A stretch of DNA of 34,684 nt from an uncultured Erysipelotrichaceae bacterium (GCA_902783435.1 CACZQV010000006.1:1-34684), one strand, 5' to 3'; shown: positions 7,434 to 15,327, numbered from the stretch's first letter. Numbers and translations are program-made. The notes: generated by a model not told the origin, from the sequence alone.

Positions 7434-8124
7434 ATATTTTAAAATAATATTTTTTAGTCTTTTTATCAGAATCAGATGTCATATATATAAAAGGTTTAAA
7501 TACTATAAGTTTTCCATCTCTTATAAAATATTCATTATCCTCAGCACTACTTCCAAAATTTCTAGCTTTTAAAAAGCAATTATAATTACATTCTCTTTCA
7601 TTAATAGTTCCTTTATCTATTAATTTATTATAATAATCAATTATCTTTTCCTCTAGTTTTAATATTACATCATCTTCAGTCATTTCAAAATAATTCAACA
7701 CTTCATCTTTTGATAATAGTTCCATAGTATCTAATTTAAGATTATATGATCTAAAACTCAATACTACAGCAGATTCAGCAAAACTATAATCTTCAACTTT
7801 TATTATTAATGATAATATTTTTCCATTTAAATCAGTTTCATATGTAATACATACATTTTCTTTATCAAAACTATTTATATATAAATCTATATCTTCATTT
7901 ATATAACCAGCCATCTCACTATTTATATTTAAATAAGGTTTATATTGATTATAATTACCAGATTTTTTCTTAGAAATAGTATATATTAAGTATTTAGATT
8001 TATCTATTTTTAAATAATTATAATTTTCATTATCTTTATTATAAAAATAATATCCAATAATTACCACTAATAAAAATACTGTTACAGAAACAAATAAAGG
8101 TATATTTTTTTCTTTCTTTTTCAT
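7432..8124 (-). CDS. membrane-anchored extracellular protein, possibly RsiV/DUF3298-like
   Basis: This 230-residue protein has a Lys-rich start and one membrane segment at about 9-27, then an extracellular part of about 200 residues. Two cysteines in NERECNYNCF could form a disulfide. The order of strand-rich segments (SLIIKVEDYSFAESAVVLSF, then an LKLDTMELLSKDEVLNYF stretch, a helical region and an IRDGKLIVFKPFIY end) recalls the DUF3298 domains of RsiV and PdaC, but I am not certain. It starts 20 bases after the stop of the peptidase gene and may share its transcript. Confidence 0.6.
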   Translation of the reverse strand: MKKKEKNIPLFVSVTVFLLVVIIGYYFYNKDNENYNYLKIDKSKYLIYTISKKKSGNYNQYKPYLNINSEMAGYINEDIDLYINSFDKENVCITYETDLNGKILSLIIKVEDYSFAESAVVLSFRSYNLKLDTMELLSKDEVLNYFEMTEDDVILKLEEKIIDYYNKLIDKGTINERECNYNCFLKARNFGSSAEDNEYFIRDGKLIVFKPFIYMTSDSDKKTKKYYFKI

Positions 8125-8144
8125 AGTATCTCCCCTTTATATTA

Positions 8145-9071
8145 TTAAGGTTTTCTATATGCATATAAAAATCTTCCACTTGCATCACTTGTATACGGAT
8201 TTTCTCTTTGAATAGCGTCAGTACTACCTGCATTATACCAAGTACCATTACCCGCATATATTTGAACATGACCTGGTGCACTTCCTCCATATTCAGACAT
8301 AATAACAACATCACCAGCTTCTAATTGACTATAATCTGTTATCTTAGTCCAACCATGATCACTACATAAACTTGATATACCATCAACATGATTATAATTA
8401 TATTGATTTATTTCGCTTTCAGTAAATACTCCACCTACATAAAAAGCCGATCCTACAAAAGTAGCACAACATGTCTTTTTTGAAGGATTATTAGTAGAAT
8501 AATTTATATCATTCCATTTTAATTCACTTAAACTATTATAATATGCCCAACCATTTTGTTCATAAACTGTATGAACTTTTTTAGCACCATCTATTACCCC
8601 TTGAGCTGAGCCACCACTAACACCAGTTTCACTTTCTTCTTTCGGCTTACTTTTTTCATACTCATCAGAATCAACAATAATACTAGTTTTTTTAACATCA
8701 TCTAAAGAATAATAATTAAACTCTAAATTTCTTGAGGCTTCAGCAGATACTTTAGCTTGATTCCAACAAGCAGAAATATTAAAAGTTTCAGGCATAATAG
8801 TTAACACAGCATCAACTATTACCGGTAAAAAGAATACAATAACAGCCGCTAAAACTTTATTAAATATACTCTTCATTCCACCCTTTTTCTCAGGATTCAT
8901 CACAAGTTGTGTCATTCCTATAATCCCCATAATTATTAAAATAATAGGAACTACAAGCTGTATTAAATTAAAAATTTTTCTAAGAGTATCCAATATATAA
9001 ACAATACCTGGATTACTGCAGCAATTACCTATATCACTATTGCAACTACTTAATATTTGAAAGTACCCCAT
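8145..9071 (-). CDS. VirB2-like membrane domain fused to an NlpC/P60-like Cys peptidase
   Basis: This 308-residue protein has hydrophobic segments at about 35-58 and 72-93, separated by NPEKKGG. That arrangement resembles TrbC/VirB2 pilin-like proteins, as does the Cys-containing N-terminus. After a Ser/Gly linker (about 140-160) comes a C-terminal domain with Cys201-Cys202 in KKTCCATFVGSAF and GHVQIYAGNGTWYNAGS containing His268, the catalytic pattern of NlpC/P60 or CHAP amidases. It probably cleaves peptidoglycan peptide links at the membrane surface. The ATG at 9071 is chosen over the in-frame TTG just before it because GAGGTGAT lies 4 bases upstream of the ATG. No other type IV secretion gene is nearby, so the pilin resemblance may only reflect topology. 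Confidence 0.75.
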   Translation of the reverse strand: MGYFQILSSCNSDIGNCCSNPGIVYILDTLRKIFNLIQLVVPIILIIMGIIGMTQLVMNPEKKGGMKSIFNKVLAAVIVFFLPVIVDAVLTIMPETFNISACWNQAKVSAEASRNLEFNYYSLDDVKKTSIIVDSDEYEKSKPKEESETGVSGGSAQGVIDGAKKVHTVYEQNGWAYYNSLSELKWNDINYSTNNPSKKTCCATFVGSAFYVGGVFTESEINQYNYNHVDGISSLCSDHGWTKITDYSQLEAGDVVIMSEYGGSAPGHVQIYAGNGTWYNAGSTDAIQRENPYTSDASGRFLYAYRKP

Positions 9072-9091
9072 CAAATCACCTCTACACTAAT

Positions 9092-9100
9092 ATTTTAACA
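9092..9100 (-). promoter_or_regulatory. extended -10 promoter of the NlpC/P60-like gene
   Basis: The minus strand reads TGTTAAAAT (9092-9100) directly after the T-run of the preceding terminator. The transcript would begin about 15 bases before the ATG. No clear -35 box is seen. Confidence 0.5.
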
Positions 9101-9131
9101 AAAAAACAAGTGATTGAAAAGTCACTTGTTT
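9101..9131 (-). terminator. intrinsic terminator of the lipoprotein gene ending at 9138
   Basis: AAACAAGTGA (9104-9113) pairs with TCACTTGTTT (9122-9131) across an eight-base loop, followed on the minus strand by seven Ts. Confidence 0.85.
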
Positions 9132-9137
9132 ATATCA

Positions 9138-9773
9138 TTATTTAGTTTCTGTAATTTTTAATGATTTAATAATTTCTAAAGTTTCTTTATCAAATTCTTT
9201 TGATTCAGTTGGTTTTTCTTCATCCTTATAATTAACTACCATATCGAATTTAGAACTTGGATAAATATCATCAACACCTATAAAATAGAAATATCCATAA
9301 TATTTATATTTTCCAGATCCACCAACTCTATTATAGTATCTTAAAGCACTTCTACCATTAATTTTGAATTGTTCTAAACCTGGAAGATATGATTTATCAA
9401 ATAAATCTTTATCTTCAATAAATTCTAGATATCCTTTAAAACTTGCTTTTACATCTCCATATTTTTCTTTGTATTTTACAGAAGTATGATAACTTAATCC
9501 TGAAGTACCAAAACCAATAACATTTTTATCAGTTACAAGATAAACTGGTTTAGTAAAAGATACTCCTTCAGGTTTTTCAGTAGTAAATTCATACTTAGGA
9601 TTTCCTTCTTCATCTTTAGGAACTTCCATAGTAATAGTACCCCTACCTAAAGTATAATTGATTTTTGCTAAATCTTTCTTAGCTTTACCTCCATTTTTCT
9701 TATCACATCCTGTAATAGTAAATAAACTAATTACTAATACAAATACTAATAAAACTTTTGAAACACTTTTCAT
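9138..9773 (-). CDS. lipoprotein, possible PsbP/Mog1-like fold
   Basis: This 211-residue protein has a lipoprotein signal: Lys, a hydrophobic stretch, then the lipobox ITGC at about 18-21. The mature part begins with a Lys/Gly-rich linker and strand-like segments, then has FKINGRSALRYY and ends EIIKSLKITETK. These features recur in lipoproteins at 14766, 27443 and 28311 in this window, suggesting a related small fold. The ATG at 9773 has AGGAGG 7 bases upstream; the in-frame ATG at 9806 would put 11 residues before the signal peptide. Function unknown. Confidence 0.8.
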   Translation of the reverse strand: MKSVSKVLLVFVLVISLFTITGCDKKNGGKAKKDLAKINYTLGRGTITMEVPKDEEGNPKYEFTTEKPEGVSFTKPVYLVTDKNVIGFGTSGLSYHTSVKYKEKYGDVKASFKGYLEFIEDKDLFDKSYLPGLEQFKINGRSALRYYNRVGGSGKYKYYGYFYFIGVDDIYPSSKFDMVVNYKDEEKPTESKEFDKETLEIIKSLKITETK

Positions 9774-9794
9774 AATTATCCTCCTATTAAAATA

Positions 9795-9803
9795 ACTATA
9801 ACA
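9795..9803 (-). promoter_or_regulatory. extended -10 promoter of the lipoprotein gene
   Basis: The minus strand reads TGTTATAGT 21 bases before the ATG at 9773. No clear -35 is seen. Confidence 0.4.
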
Positions 9804-9827
9804 CATATTATGATAAAAATAAATTAT

Positions 9828-10160
9828 TTATATCGAAATAATATTATTTCCTACACATTCATCTATCCAATCAAATATTTCTTTATTTGCATTAATCATC
9901 TCTGTGGCACTTATTTCACATACATCATAATCATGTATATCTCTTATTACTTCTTTTATCTCATCAAATAAATTCATCTTACTTCTAAACTCTAATTTAT
10001 ACTCAACACATTCTTCTATTTCATTATTCCACCAATACTTAGAATAAACTTCATTTATTTGACTACCCGCAACTAATTTCTTTTCAAGTAAAGTATTAAC
10101 TATTTTATCCGCAACATCTTTCTTATCACAAAATGTCCTAACTATTATGTATTTACTCAT
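9828..10160 (-). CDS. cutA: CutA-like divalent-cation tolerance protein
   Basis: This 110-residue protein fits CutA in length and key segments: an initial strand, LLEKKLVAGSQINEV, YWWNNEIEE with the paired Trp of the family, an EYKLEFRSKMNLFDEI segment, HDYDVCEISA in place of the usual HPYEVPEI, and DWIDECV at the end. CutA proteins form trimers, and their physiological role is unsettled despite the copper-tolerance name. The sequence is divergent: ACVN is replaced by AGSQ. It starts one base after the stop of the 113-residue gene upstream, so the two share a message. Confidence 0.8.
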   Translation of the reverse strand: MSKYIIVRTFCDKKDVADKIVNTLLEKKLVAGSQINEVYSKYWWNNEIEECVEYKLEFRSKMNLFDEIKEVIRDIHDYDVCEISATEMINANKEIFDWIDECVGNNIISI

Positions 10161-10161
10161 A

Positions 10162-10503
10162 TTAACCTCTATTTTTAAACTCTTCTAATATACTAATAAA
10201 ACCATCATCCATCTTAGAATAAGCTTCTATTGTATTAAAGAATTCTATTCTTTCTTCTTCACTTAAACTATCTACTTTATTAAATATTTCCTGTTGCTTA
10301 GAAATTTTTTCTTTCTTCTTTTCCTCTGCCATACTACTCATAGTATTAATAGACATCTCACTAGATTGAATAATAGCCTGATCCATATTATTAGCTTTAA
10401 AAAATTCTAAGTTCTTTTTACCACTTTCTATCTTTTCATTATATATTTTATATTCTCTAAATATTCTATTATAGTCATAAACTAAATCTAATAATTCCTT
10501 CAT
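10162..10503 (-). CDS. small helical coiled-coil protein, unknown function
   Basis: This 113-residue protein is almost wholly helical by composition: rich in Lys, Glu, Met and Ser, with no Cys, Trp or membrane segment. Residues 20-75 have the heptad character of a coiled coil. AGAGGTG lies before the ATG. It is the first gene of a two-gene unit with cutA, driven from the divergent region shared with the lipase gene. I do not recognise the family. Confidence 0.7.
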   Translation of the reverse strand: MKELLDLVYDYNRIFREYKIYNEKIESGKKNLEFFKANNMDQAIIQSSEMSINTMSSMAEEKKKEKISKQQEIFNKVDSLSEEERIEFFNTIEAYSKMDDGFISILEEFKNRG

Positions 10504-10522
10504 AATACACCTCTCTATAAAA

Positions 10523-10555
10523 ATTATATCATGACTACTAATTTTATAGTATAAT
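10523..10555. promoter_or_regulatory. divergent promoters for the cutA unit and the lipase gene
   Basis: For the minus strand, TGATATAAT (extended -10, TATAAT at 10523-10528) lies 20 bases before the ATG at 10503. For the plus strand, TATAAT at 10550-10555 lies 24 bases before the ATG at 10580. Neither has a good -35 box. Confidence 0.5.
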
Positions 10556-10579
10556 AATTATATTGAAAGAAGGTTGTTT

Positions 10580-11899
10580 ATGAGTTACTTAACAGTTATA
10601 TTAAATACTATTATTTATTTCTTTATTTCTAATTCATATATTATTAATGAAGAATATAATTTTAAAATACCAGTAATTATTACTATAGTATTAACTTTAT
10701 TTATTAATATATTTCCTTCTATATTTAATAAAAAATTATTAAATAAAAACTTATCTAGAATAAGAAATGGTTATAGATTATTAATAGTATTTTTAATAAA
10801 TATATTTTTAAGTATAGGTTTATATATATATTTAATAATTAAAGGTACAGAAATAAAAACATTATTAATAAACTTATTAGTATTAGTACCACTACTTAAT
10901 ATAATATTCTGGAATGGTATGATTAGAGTATATTTATTTTCTAAACAATTAGGAGTTAGATATAGACTTATAGGTTTAATATTAGGATTAATTCCTATAG
11001 CTCATTTAGTTATGTTAGTAAAAATAATTAAAGTATGTAAAAAAGAAGTATCTTTTGAAAATAATAAAATAAAACTAGATTTAGATAGAGAAAAAGATGA
11101 AATATGTAAAACTAAATATCCTCTACTTTTAGTACATGGAATATTCTTTAGAGACTTTGAAAAATTAAATTATTGGGGAAGAGTTCCAGAGGAATTAATT
11201 AAGAATGGCGCAACTATTTATTATGGTAATCATTCATCTTCTCTATCAGTATCTGATTCTGCAGAAGAATTAGCTGATAGAATAAAACAAATAATAAAAG
11301 AAACTAATTGTAAAAAAGTAAATGTAATAGCTCATTCTAAAGGTGGATTAGATACAAGATATGCAATATCCAATCTAGGAATGGATAAATATATTGCTTC
11401 CCTTTCTATGATTAACACTCCTAACCATGGATGTTTATTTGCAGATTATTTACTTAATAAGGCACCTAAAGGATTAAAAGATAAAGTAGCTAGTGGTTAT
11501 AACTTTACATTAAAAAAACTTGGTGATAAAGATCCAGATTTTATCGCAGGAGTTACTGATTTAACTACTAAAAATGTAGAAGAATTAAATAAAAAAATGA
11601 AAAGTAATAAAAATGTATATTATCGTGCCTATGGTTCAGTATTAAAGAAAGCTACTAGTGGTAGATTCCCACTTAACCTAACAAATAACTTCGTTGGACA
11701 TTTTGATGGTAAAAATGATGGTTTAGTAGGAATAGAATCATTCCCATTAGATAATAATTTTACACTAATAGAAACACCATATAAAAGAGGTATATCTCAT
11801 GGAGATGTAATTGATTTAAATAGAGAAAACATAGATGGATATGATGTTAGAGAATTCTATGTACAATTAGTAAAAGAATTAAAAGAAAAAGGATTTTAA
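10580..11899 (+). CDS. membrane-anchored lipase/esterase
   Basis: This 439-residue protein has about five hydrophobic segments in residues 1-150, then a cytoplasmic or surface alpha/beta-hydrolase domain. The domain has LLLVHGIFF at 183-191, the nucleophile elbow AHSKGGLDTRY with Ser253, a candidate acid in FDGKNDGLVG and a candidate His in ISHGDVIDL. AHSxGGLDxRY is typical of family I triacylglycerol lipases. The usual Met or Gln after Ser is replaced by Lys. The ATG at 10580 is 6 bases after GAAAGAAGG; an in-frame TTG at 10574 is too close to that site. It is one of only two plus-strand genes. Substrate is unknown; a membrane or teichoic lipid is possible. Confidence 0.8.
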   Translation: MSYLTVILNTIIYFFISNSYIINEEYNFKIPVIITIVLTLFINIFPSIFNKKLLNKNLSRIRNGYRLLIVFLINIFLSIGLYIYLIIKGTEIKTLLINLLVLVPLLNIIFWNGMIRVYLFSKQLGVRYRLIGLILGLIPIAHLVMLVKIIKVCKKEVSFENNKIKLDLDREKDEICKTKYPLLLVHGIFFRDFEKLNYWGRVPEELIKNGATIYYGNHSSSLSVSDSAEELADRIKQIIKETNCKKVNVIAHSKGGLDTRYAISNLGMDKYIASLSMINTPNHGCLFADYLLNKAPKGLKDKVASGYNFTLKKLGDKDPDFIAGVTDLTTKNVEELNKKMKSNKNVYYRAYGSVLKKATSGRFPLNLTNNFVGHFDGKNDGLVGIESFPLDNNFTLIETPYKRGISHGDVIDLNRENIDGYDVREFYVQLVKELKEKGF

Positions 11900-11917
11900 A
11901 AACCCTTTTTTATTTTT
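11886..11917. terminator. bidirectional terminator in overlapping stop codons
   Basis: AAAAAGG (11886-11892) pairs with CCTTTTT (11904-11910), followed by TATTTTT on the plus strand and CTTTT-rich sequence on the minus strand. The loop contains the stop codons of both convergent genes. Confidence 0.7.
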
Positions 11918-13341
11918 CTCTTAATATTTCTAAGAATATTATATAAATGAATAAATTCTAAAAACTTAATAATATAAAATTTAATTTTACGTAAAAAAGT
12001 AATAATAAATCTTTTTATAATAAATAATATATTAACTTTATTTTTACTTAATACTGAATTAATTAATTCTACATCTTCTACATCTTTCTTTTCTCTTCTT
12101 TTTTCTTTCTTATACTTTAATAAATCTAAACTTATATATTTTAAACCTTCAAAATAAATATAATTATTAGGATTATATAATATATCATCTAACTCTTTAT
12201 CATATAAATATAATTCATTATTATGTATATCAAAATACTTACTTAAACTTTTATCTTTAACTAATAAATCTATATCATTACTATCTCTTAATCCATATAA
12301 AGATAATATAGTACTACCATCTATTAATATATTATTAGTATCAATATTCCTATCTTTTAATTTATCTATTTTTTTATAAACATCTTTATACTTATACATA
12401 TTAGCTTTATTAAAGAAATTAATAGTATTACTATTTAATATTATATTTAATAAATTATCATTCTTACTATCAGTAGTATGAATAGAATGATTACCCAAAC
12501 CAATATCTTTTCTTATTTCTTCTTTAAATTTCTTTATTTTTCCATTATCTTTTTCTTCTATGATAATAAACTTAGTACTATTACTCCCAATACAATTATT
12601 TACTTTAGTATTAATTCCTTTATATTTATTATTAATATTACCTATCCATTTCTCATTCTTATATACTTGTATCATAAAATTTTTTAAACCATTATAATTA
12701 AAAGAAACATCTTTTTCATAAACAACTTTAAATTTATCATATATCTTATTACTTATATCTTTTTGTATCTTCATACTACAACTAGGCCATATACATATTA
12801 AATGTATATTTTTTTTTAACTTACAATACTCTAAACATAAATAATCTAAATATACTAAGTCTAAATACTTATTTTTAAAATAATTTAAATCATAATTAAT
12901 ATCTTTTTGATTTATCTTAGTAATATTTATTTTTTTATTATAATAAGCACATATAGCTACTCTATGAGATCCATCATATATAACATTATTTAAAGATACT
13001 GGAATAATAGATTTATTATTATCAAAACCATTAATTTTAATATCTTTAATCATTTTATTAAAAGATTTAATATAACTATCAAAACTATTTTTATTCTTAT
13101 TACCAGGTTCCATAAAAGTACCATCAGAAAAACAACTTAAAGTTTCTTTATATAAATCTTTATAAAAACTAGTATTAATATTCTTATCAATAGATTCAAT
13201 ATACTTTAATTTAGCAATTAAATCTATTCTATTAGAAACTATTAAATCTTTAGCATTAATTTCTTCTTCTACTAATTTAGTATTATTATCAATACCTATA
13301 ACATTAGCAAAATACTTATCTATTTTATTAATAGTTTTCAT
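11896..13341 (-). CDS. ParB-like segment plus nucleotidyltransferase domain, unknown role
   Basis: This 481-residue protein has residues 110-135 with PVSLNNVIYDGSHRVAICAY, where DGSHR resembles the ParB/Srx nucleotide-binding loop. Residues 337-361 have ILIDGSTILSLYG then DSNDIDLLV, the GS-x10-DxD pattern of nucleotidyltransferases. A Lys/Arg-rich hydrophobic tail (about 440-481) may touch the membrane. It is very AT-rich even for this window, full of Asn, Lys and Ile. AGGTGAT precedes the ATG, and the GNAT gene ends 8 bases upstream. Its stop overlaps that of the lipase, and both proteins end Lys-Gly-Phe. Similar domain pairs occur in surface polysaccharide clusters as I recall, so a role in sugar-phosphate decoration is possible but unproven. 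Confidence 0.6.
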   Translation of the reverse strand: MKTINKIDKYFANVIGIDNNTKLVEEEINAKDLIVSNRIDLIAKLKYIESIDKNINTSFYKDLYKETLSCFSDGTFMEPGNKNKNSFDSYIKSFNKMIKDIKINGFDNNKSIIPVSLNNVIYDGSHRVAICAYYNKKINITKINQKDINYDLNYFKNKYLDLVYLDYLCLEYCKLKKNIHLICIWPSCSMKIQKDISNKIYDKFKVVYEKDVSFNYNGLKNFMIQVYKNEKWIGNINNKYKGINTKVNNCIGSNSTKFIIIEEKDNGKIKKFKEEIRKDIGLGNHSIHTTDSKNDNLLNIILNSNTINFFNKANMYKYKDVYKKIDKLKDRNIDTNNILIDGSTILSLYGLRDSNDIDLLVKDKSLSKYFDIHNNELYLYDKELDDILYNPNNYIYFEGLKYISLDLLKYKKEKRREKKDVEDVELINSVLSKNKVNILFIIKRFIITFLRKIKFYIIKFLEFIHLYNILRNIKRKIKKGF

Positions 13342-13349
13342 AGTATCAC

Positions 13350-13892
13350 CTACTTAATAAATTTACAATTCTTTTTAACCTCTTCTTCTCCACAATTAAT
13401 TAAATAATAATCCATTAATATCTTATCAGTAGTTTTCTTACTTAAATCACAATTAACAATAACAGGTTCATAATAAACATCATATAATAAGTATAAAGAA
13501 TCAATTTTTTTAAAACCCAATTTCTTATAAAAATCAAATCTTCTAACAGTAATAATATTATCTTCTTTTACTTCTTCTATTTCCCCTACTAAACCAATAT
13601 TACCTATTTTTTCTTTTAATTTTTCCCAAGCTTTAGAACCATACCCTTTATTTTGATACTCTTCATATATAGCAAAATAATCACAGTAATATGGATAATC
13701 CTTAATTCGTTCTAACATAAAAAATCCTATAGTTTTATTATCATCTACTATCTTATAAAAATTTTCTATTCCTAAATCATAATTTTTTTCAATATTATTC
13801 CAGTCCCTTTGTTCATCTTCAGGAAATAGCTTGATATATCTATCATAAATAGTATTAACAAATTCTTCTATTGTTATTTTTACTATATTCAT
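13350..13892 (-). CDS. GNAT-family N-acetyltransferase
   Basis: This 180-residue protein has the acetyl-CoA binding motif A, DYFAIYEEYQNKGYGSKAW, with Q/RxxGxG at QNKGYG, and the later FYKKLGFKKI characteristic of GNAT enzymes. The C-terminal extension after about 135 contains two Cys (NCDLS, NCGEE) and is not conserved in the family as I know it. It has its own compact promoter and is followed after 8 bases by the nucleotidyltransferase-like gene. The acceptor is unknown. Confidence 0.85.
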   Translation of the reverse strand: MNIVKITIEEFVNTIYDRYIKLFPEDEQRDWNNIEKNYDLGIENFYKIVDDNKTIGFFMLERIKDYPYYCDYFAIYEEYQNKGYGSKAWEKLKEKIGNIGLVGEIEEVKEDNIITVRRFDFYKKLGFKKIDSLYLLYDVYYEPVIVNCDLSKKTTDKILMDYYLINCGEEEVKKNCKFIK

Positions 13893-13907
13893 AATATCAC
13901 CTAAATA

Positions 13908-13916
13908 ATTATAACA
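13908..13916 (-). promoter_or_regulatory. extended -10 promoter of the GNAT gene
   Basis: The minus strand reads TGTTATAAT, then TATTTAGGTGATATT, then ATG: 15 bases from -10 to start codon. The leader is therefore under 10 bases and is essentially the ribosome site. The same layout occurs at 14733 and 19867. Confidence 0.7.
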
Positions 13917-13941
13917 TAAAAAAAAGAGTATTTATACTCTT
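13915..13941 (-). terminator. intrinsic terminator of the zinc-ribbon gene
   Basis: AAGAGTAT and ATACTCTT (13924-13941) form an 8-bp stem with a minimal two-base centre, followed on the minus strand by eight Ts that run into the next gene's promoter. Confidence 0.8.
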
Positions 13942-14313
13942 CTAATTATATTTAACATCAAGTACTTGAGCAATAGCAGCAGCAAGTCCCATTCTAGCTC
14001 GACATGTTACTTCTACACTCTTAGTATCACTAGTAACATTTACTTCTTGAGTAACGTTTTTCTCAACACATTTAAACATAACAGTATGCACGCCTTCTCC
14101 TACTTCACAAGTTAAACTTTTACCATTACCTAAACTACCTATTTTTACATCATCTACATATACTGAAAATGGTATAGCACAACCTATAACTCTCTTGTTT
14201 CTAGTAACTATTAATTTTACATCACCTGTATTATTACTAGTTTCTAAACTACTTCCACATTCTGGACAAAATTTACCTTTATTTACTTCTCTACCACAAT
14301 TTGGACAAAACAT
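13942..14313 (-). CDS. zinc-ribbon protein with a beta-rich domain
   Basis: This 123-residue protein starts [20 protein letters not shown], two CxxC knuckles of a zinc ribbon (Cys3, 6, 16, 19). A short Ser/Asn linker leads to a beta-rich domain (about 32-100) with a [21 protein letters not shown] stretch, resembling small PEGA-like or carbohydrate-binding sandwiches. There is no signal peptide. Such domains occur in many Bacillota cytosolic proteins of unknown function. It lies 11 bases downstream of the PNPOx-like gene and probably shares its transcript. Confidence 0.75.
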   Translation of the reverse strand: MFCPNCGREVNKGKFCPECGSSLETSNNTGDVKLIVTRNKRVIGCAIPFSVYVDDVKIGSLGNGKSLTCEVGEGVHTVMFKCVEKNVTQEVNVTSDTKSVEVTCRARMGLAAAIAQVLDVKYN

Positions 14314-14324
14314 CTTATCACTCC

Positions 14325-14717
14325 TTAAAATTCATATTCAACAGGTGCATCAGTAAAACTATATATTACTGCTTTAGCCTTTTCAAAATATAATACTTCT
14401 GTATTATCATCATTTTCATTATACATTCCACGTAGATTAGGATTCTTATCTAAAATATCTTTCTTAGCTTCAACTCTCTCATCTCTTATTAATTTACCTG
14501 TTACCCTAATCCATCTACCATTATTAAACGCACATAATTCTACATTATTATTAATTTGTATTTGTTTTGATACATCTTTACTTTTTCCAGTTTGAATATA
14601 TAACTTATCTTCAAATATTTCAGCCACTCCAAAAGGTCTAACTCTAGGTTGATCACCATCTACTGTAGCTAAATAATAAACTCCACTATTTTTTAAAAAT
14701 TCCCATGTTTCCTTCAT
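14325..14717 (-). CDS. pyridoxamine 5'-phosphate oxidase-like flavoprotein
   Basis: This 130-residue protein fits the small PNPOx-like split-barrel family: [17 protein letters not shown] at about 13-29, [37 protein letters not shown] and DAPVEYEF at the end. These proteins bind FMN and often reduce uncharacterised substrates; true PNPOx is larger. I start at 14717, where AGGTGAT lies 5 bases upstream, and not at an in-frame upstream codon at 14753 that lies in the terminator of the previous gene. Confidence 0.85.
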   Translation of the reverse strand: MKETWEFLKNSGVYYLATVDGDQPRVRPFGVAEIFEDKLYIQTGKSKDVSKQIQINNNVELCAFNNGRWIRVTGKLIRDERVEAKKDILDKNPNLRGMYNENDDNTEVLYFEKAKAVIYSFTDAPVEYEF

Positions 14718-14732
14718 AATATCACCTAAATA

Positions 14733-14741
14733 ATTATAACA
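14733..14741 (-). promoter_or_regulatory. extended -10 promoter of the PNPOx-like gene
   Basis: TGTTATAAT followed by TATTTAGGTGATATTATG on the minus strand, identical base for base to the module at 13890-13916. Confidence 0.7.
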
Positions 14742-14770
14742 TAAAAATAACACTATTTAATAGTGTTATT
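14742..14770 (-). terminator. hairpin terminator of the lipoprotein gene ending at 14766
   Basis: AATAACACTA (14746-14755) pairs perfectly with TAGTGTTATT (14761-14770). The T-run after it is short (TTTTAT) on the minus strand. Confidence 0.7.
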
Positions 14771-15212
14771 CCCTATACTTTACAGTATCTAATAATTCAG
14801 TAAATGTTTTTACATTATCTTCACTCTTATTACCAGTAAATTTAAAGATATATAATCCCTTCATATGTTCAGAAATGTATACTATTGAATTATCATCTTC
14901 ACTATATTTATATTTCATTTCATTTATAGTTTTACTTTTATATTTAACTTCTGAATCTTTTGTATACTTCTTAAATGTATCTTTATCACGCCATGTAATT
15001 TCAATAGAATAATCATTAAATTCATATACTCTCATTTCATATTCTCTACCATCTTCTAAATTACCTATAGGATATCTAGAATCTTTATAACCAAATGGTT
15101 TATTAAAACTCATATCAGTTAATTTAGTATTATTATTATCGAATTCAGTTCTACATCCAGTTACTACAAATAATAATAAGAATATAAATACTAAAAATAA
15201 TCCCTTTTTCAT
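14766..15212 (-). CDS. small lipoprotein, possible PsbP/Mog1-like fold
   Basis: This 148-residue protein begins MKKGLFLVFIF, a hydrophobic run, and the lipobox VTGC at about 16-19. The mature domain has KPFGYKDSRYPIG, a TINEMKYKYSEDDNSIVYIS stretch and ends TELLDTVKYRE, parallel to the other lipoproteins in the window. GGAGG lies 5 bases before the ATG at 15212; an in-frame ATG four codons upstream overlaps that ribosome site and is rejected. The promoter is well defined. Function unknown. Confidence 0.8.
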   Translation of the reverse strand: MKKGLFLVFIFLLLFVVTGCRTEFDNNNTKLTDMSFNKPFGYKDSRYPIGNLEDGREYEMRVYEFNDYSIEITWRDKDTFKKYTKDSEVKYKSKTINEMKYKYSEDDNSIVYISEHMKGLYIFKFTGNKSEDNVKTFTELLDTVKYRE

Positions 15213-15231
15213 AACGTCCTCCATAGCTCAT

Positions 15232-15259
15232 ATTATATTACAAAATTACATTTTTTCAA
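15232..15259 (-). promoter_or_regulatory. sigma-A promoter of the lipoprotein gene
   Basis: TTGAAA (15254-15259) and TATAAT (15232-15237) are 16 bases apart on the minus strand, 20 bases before the ATG at 15212. This is one of the few promoters here with a good -35 box. Confidence 0.7.
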
Positions 15260-15270
15260 GTATTTTTAAT

Positions 15271-15312
15271 TTAAAATAAAAAAATCTATTTAAATATATG
15301 ATAGATTTTTTT
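15271..15312 (-). terminator. terminator of the large surface-protein gene
   Basis: AAAAAAATCTAT (15278-15289) pairs with ATAGATTTTTTT (15301-15312) across an 11-base loop, followed by TTTATTTTAAATT on the minus strand. Confidence 0.75.
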
Positions 15313-15327
15313 ATTTTATTTATATTT

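Noticed and set aside
8039..8314. Minus-strand 91-codon frame over the end of the peptidase gene
   Set aside because: It lies in another frame of two well-supported genes and has no motif or proper start.
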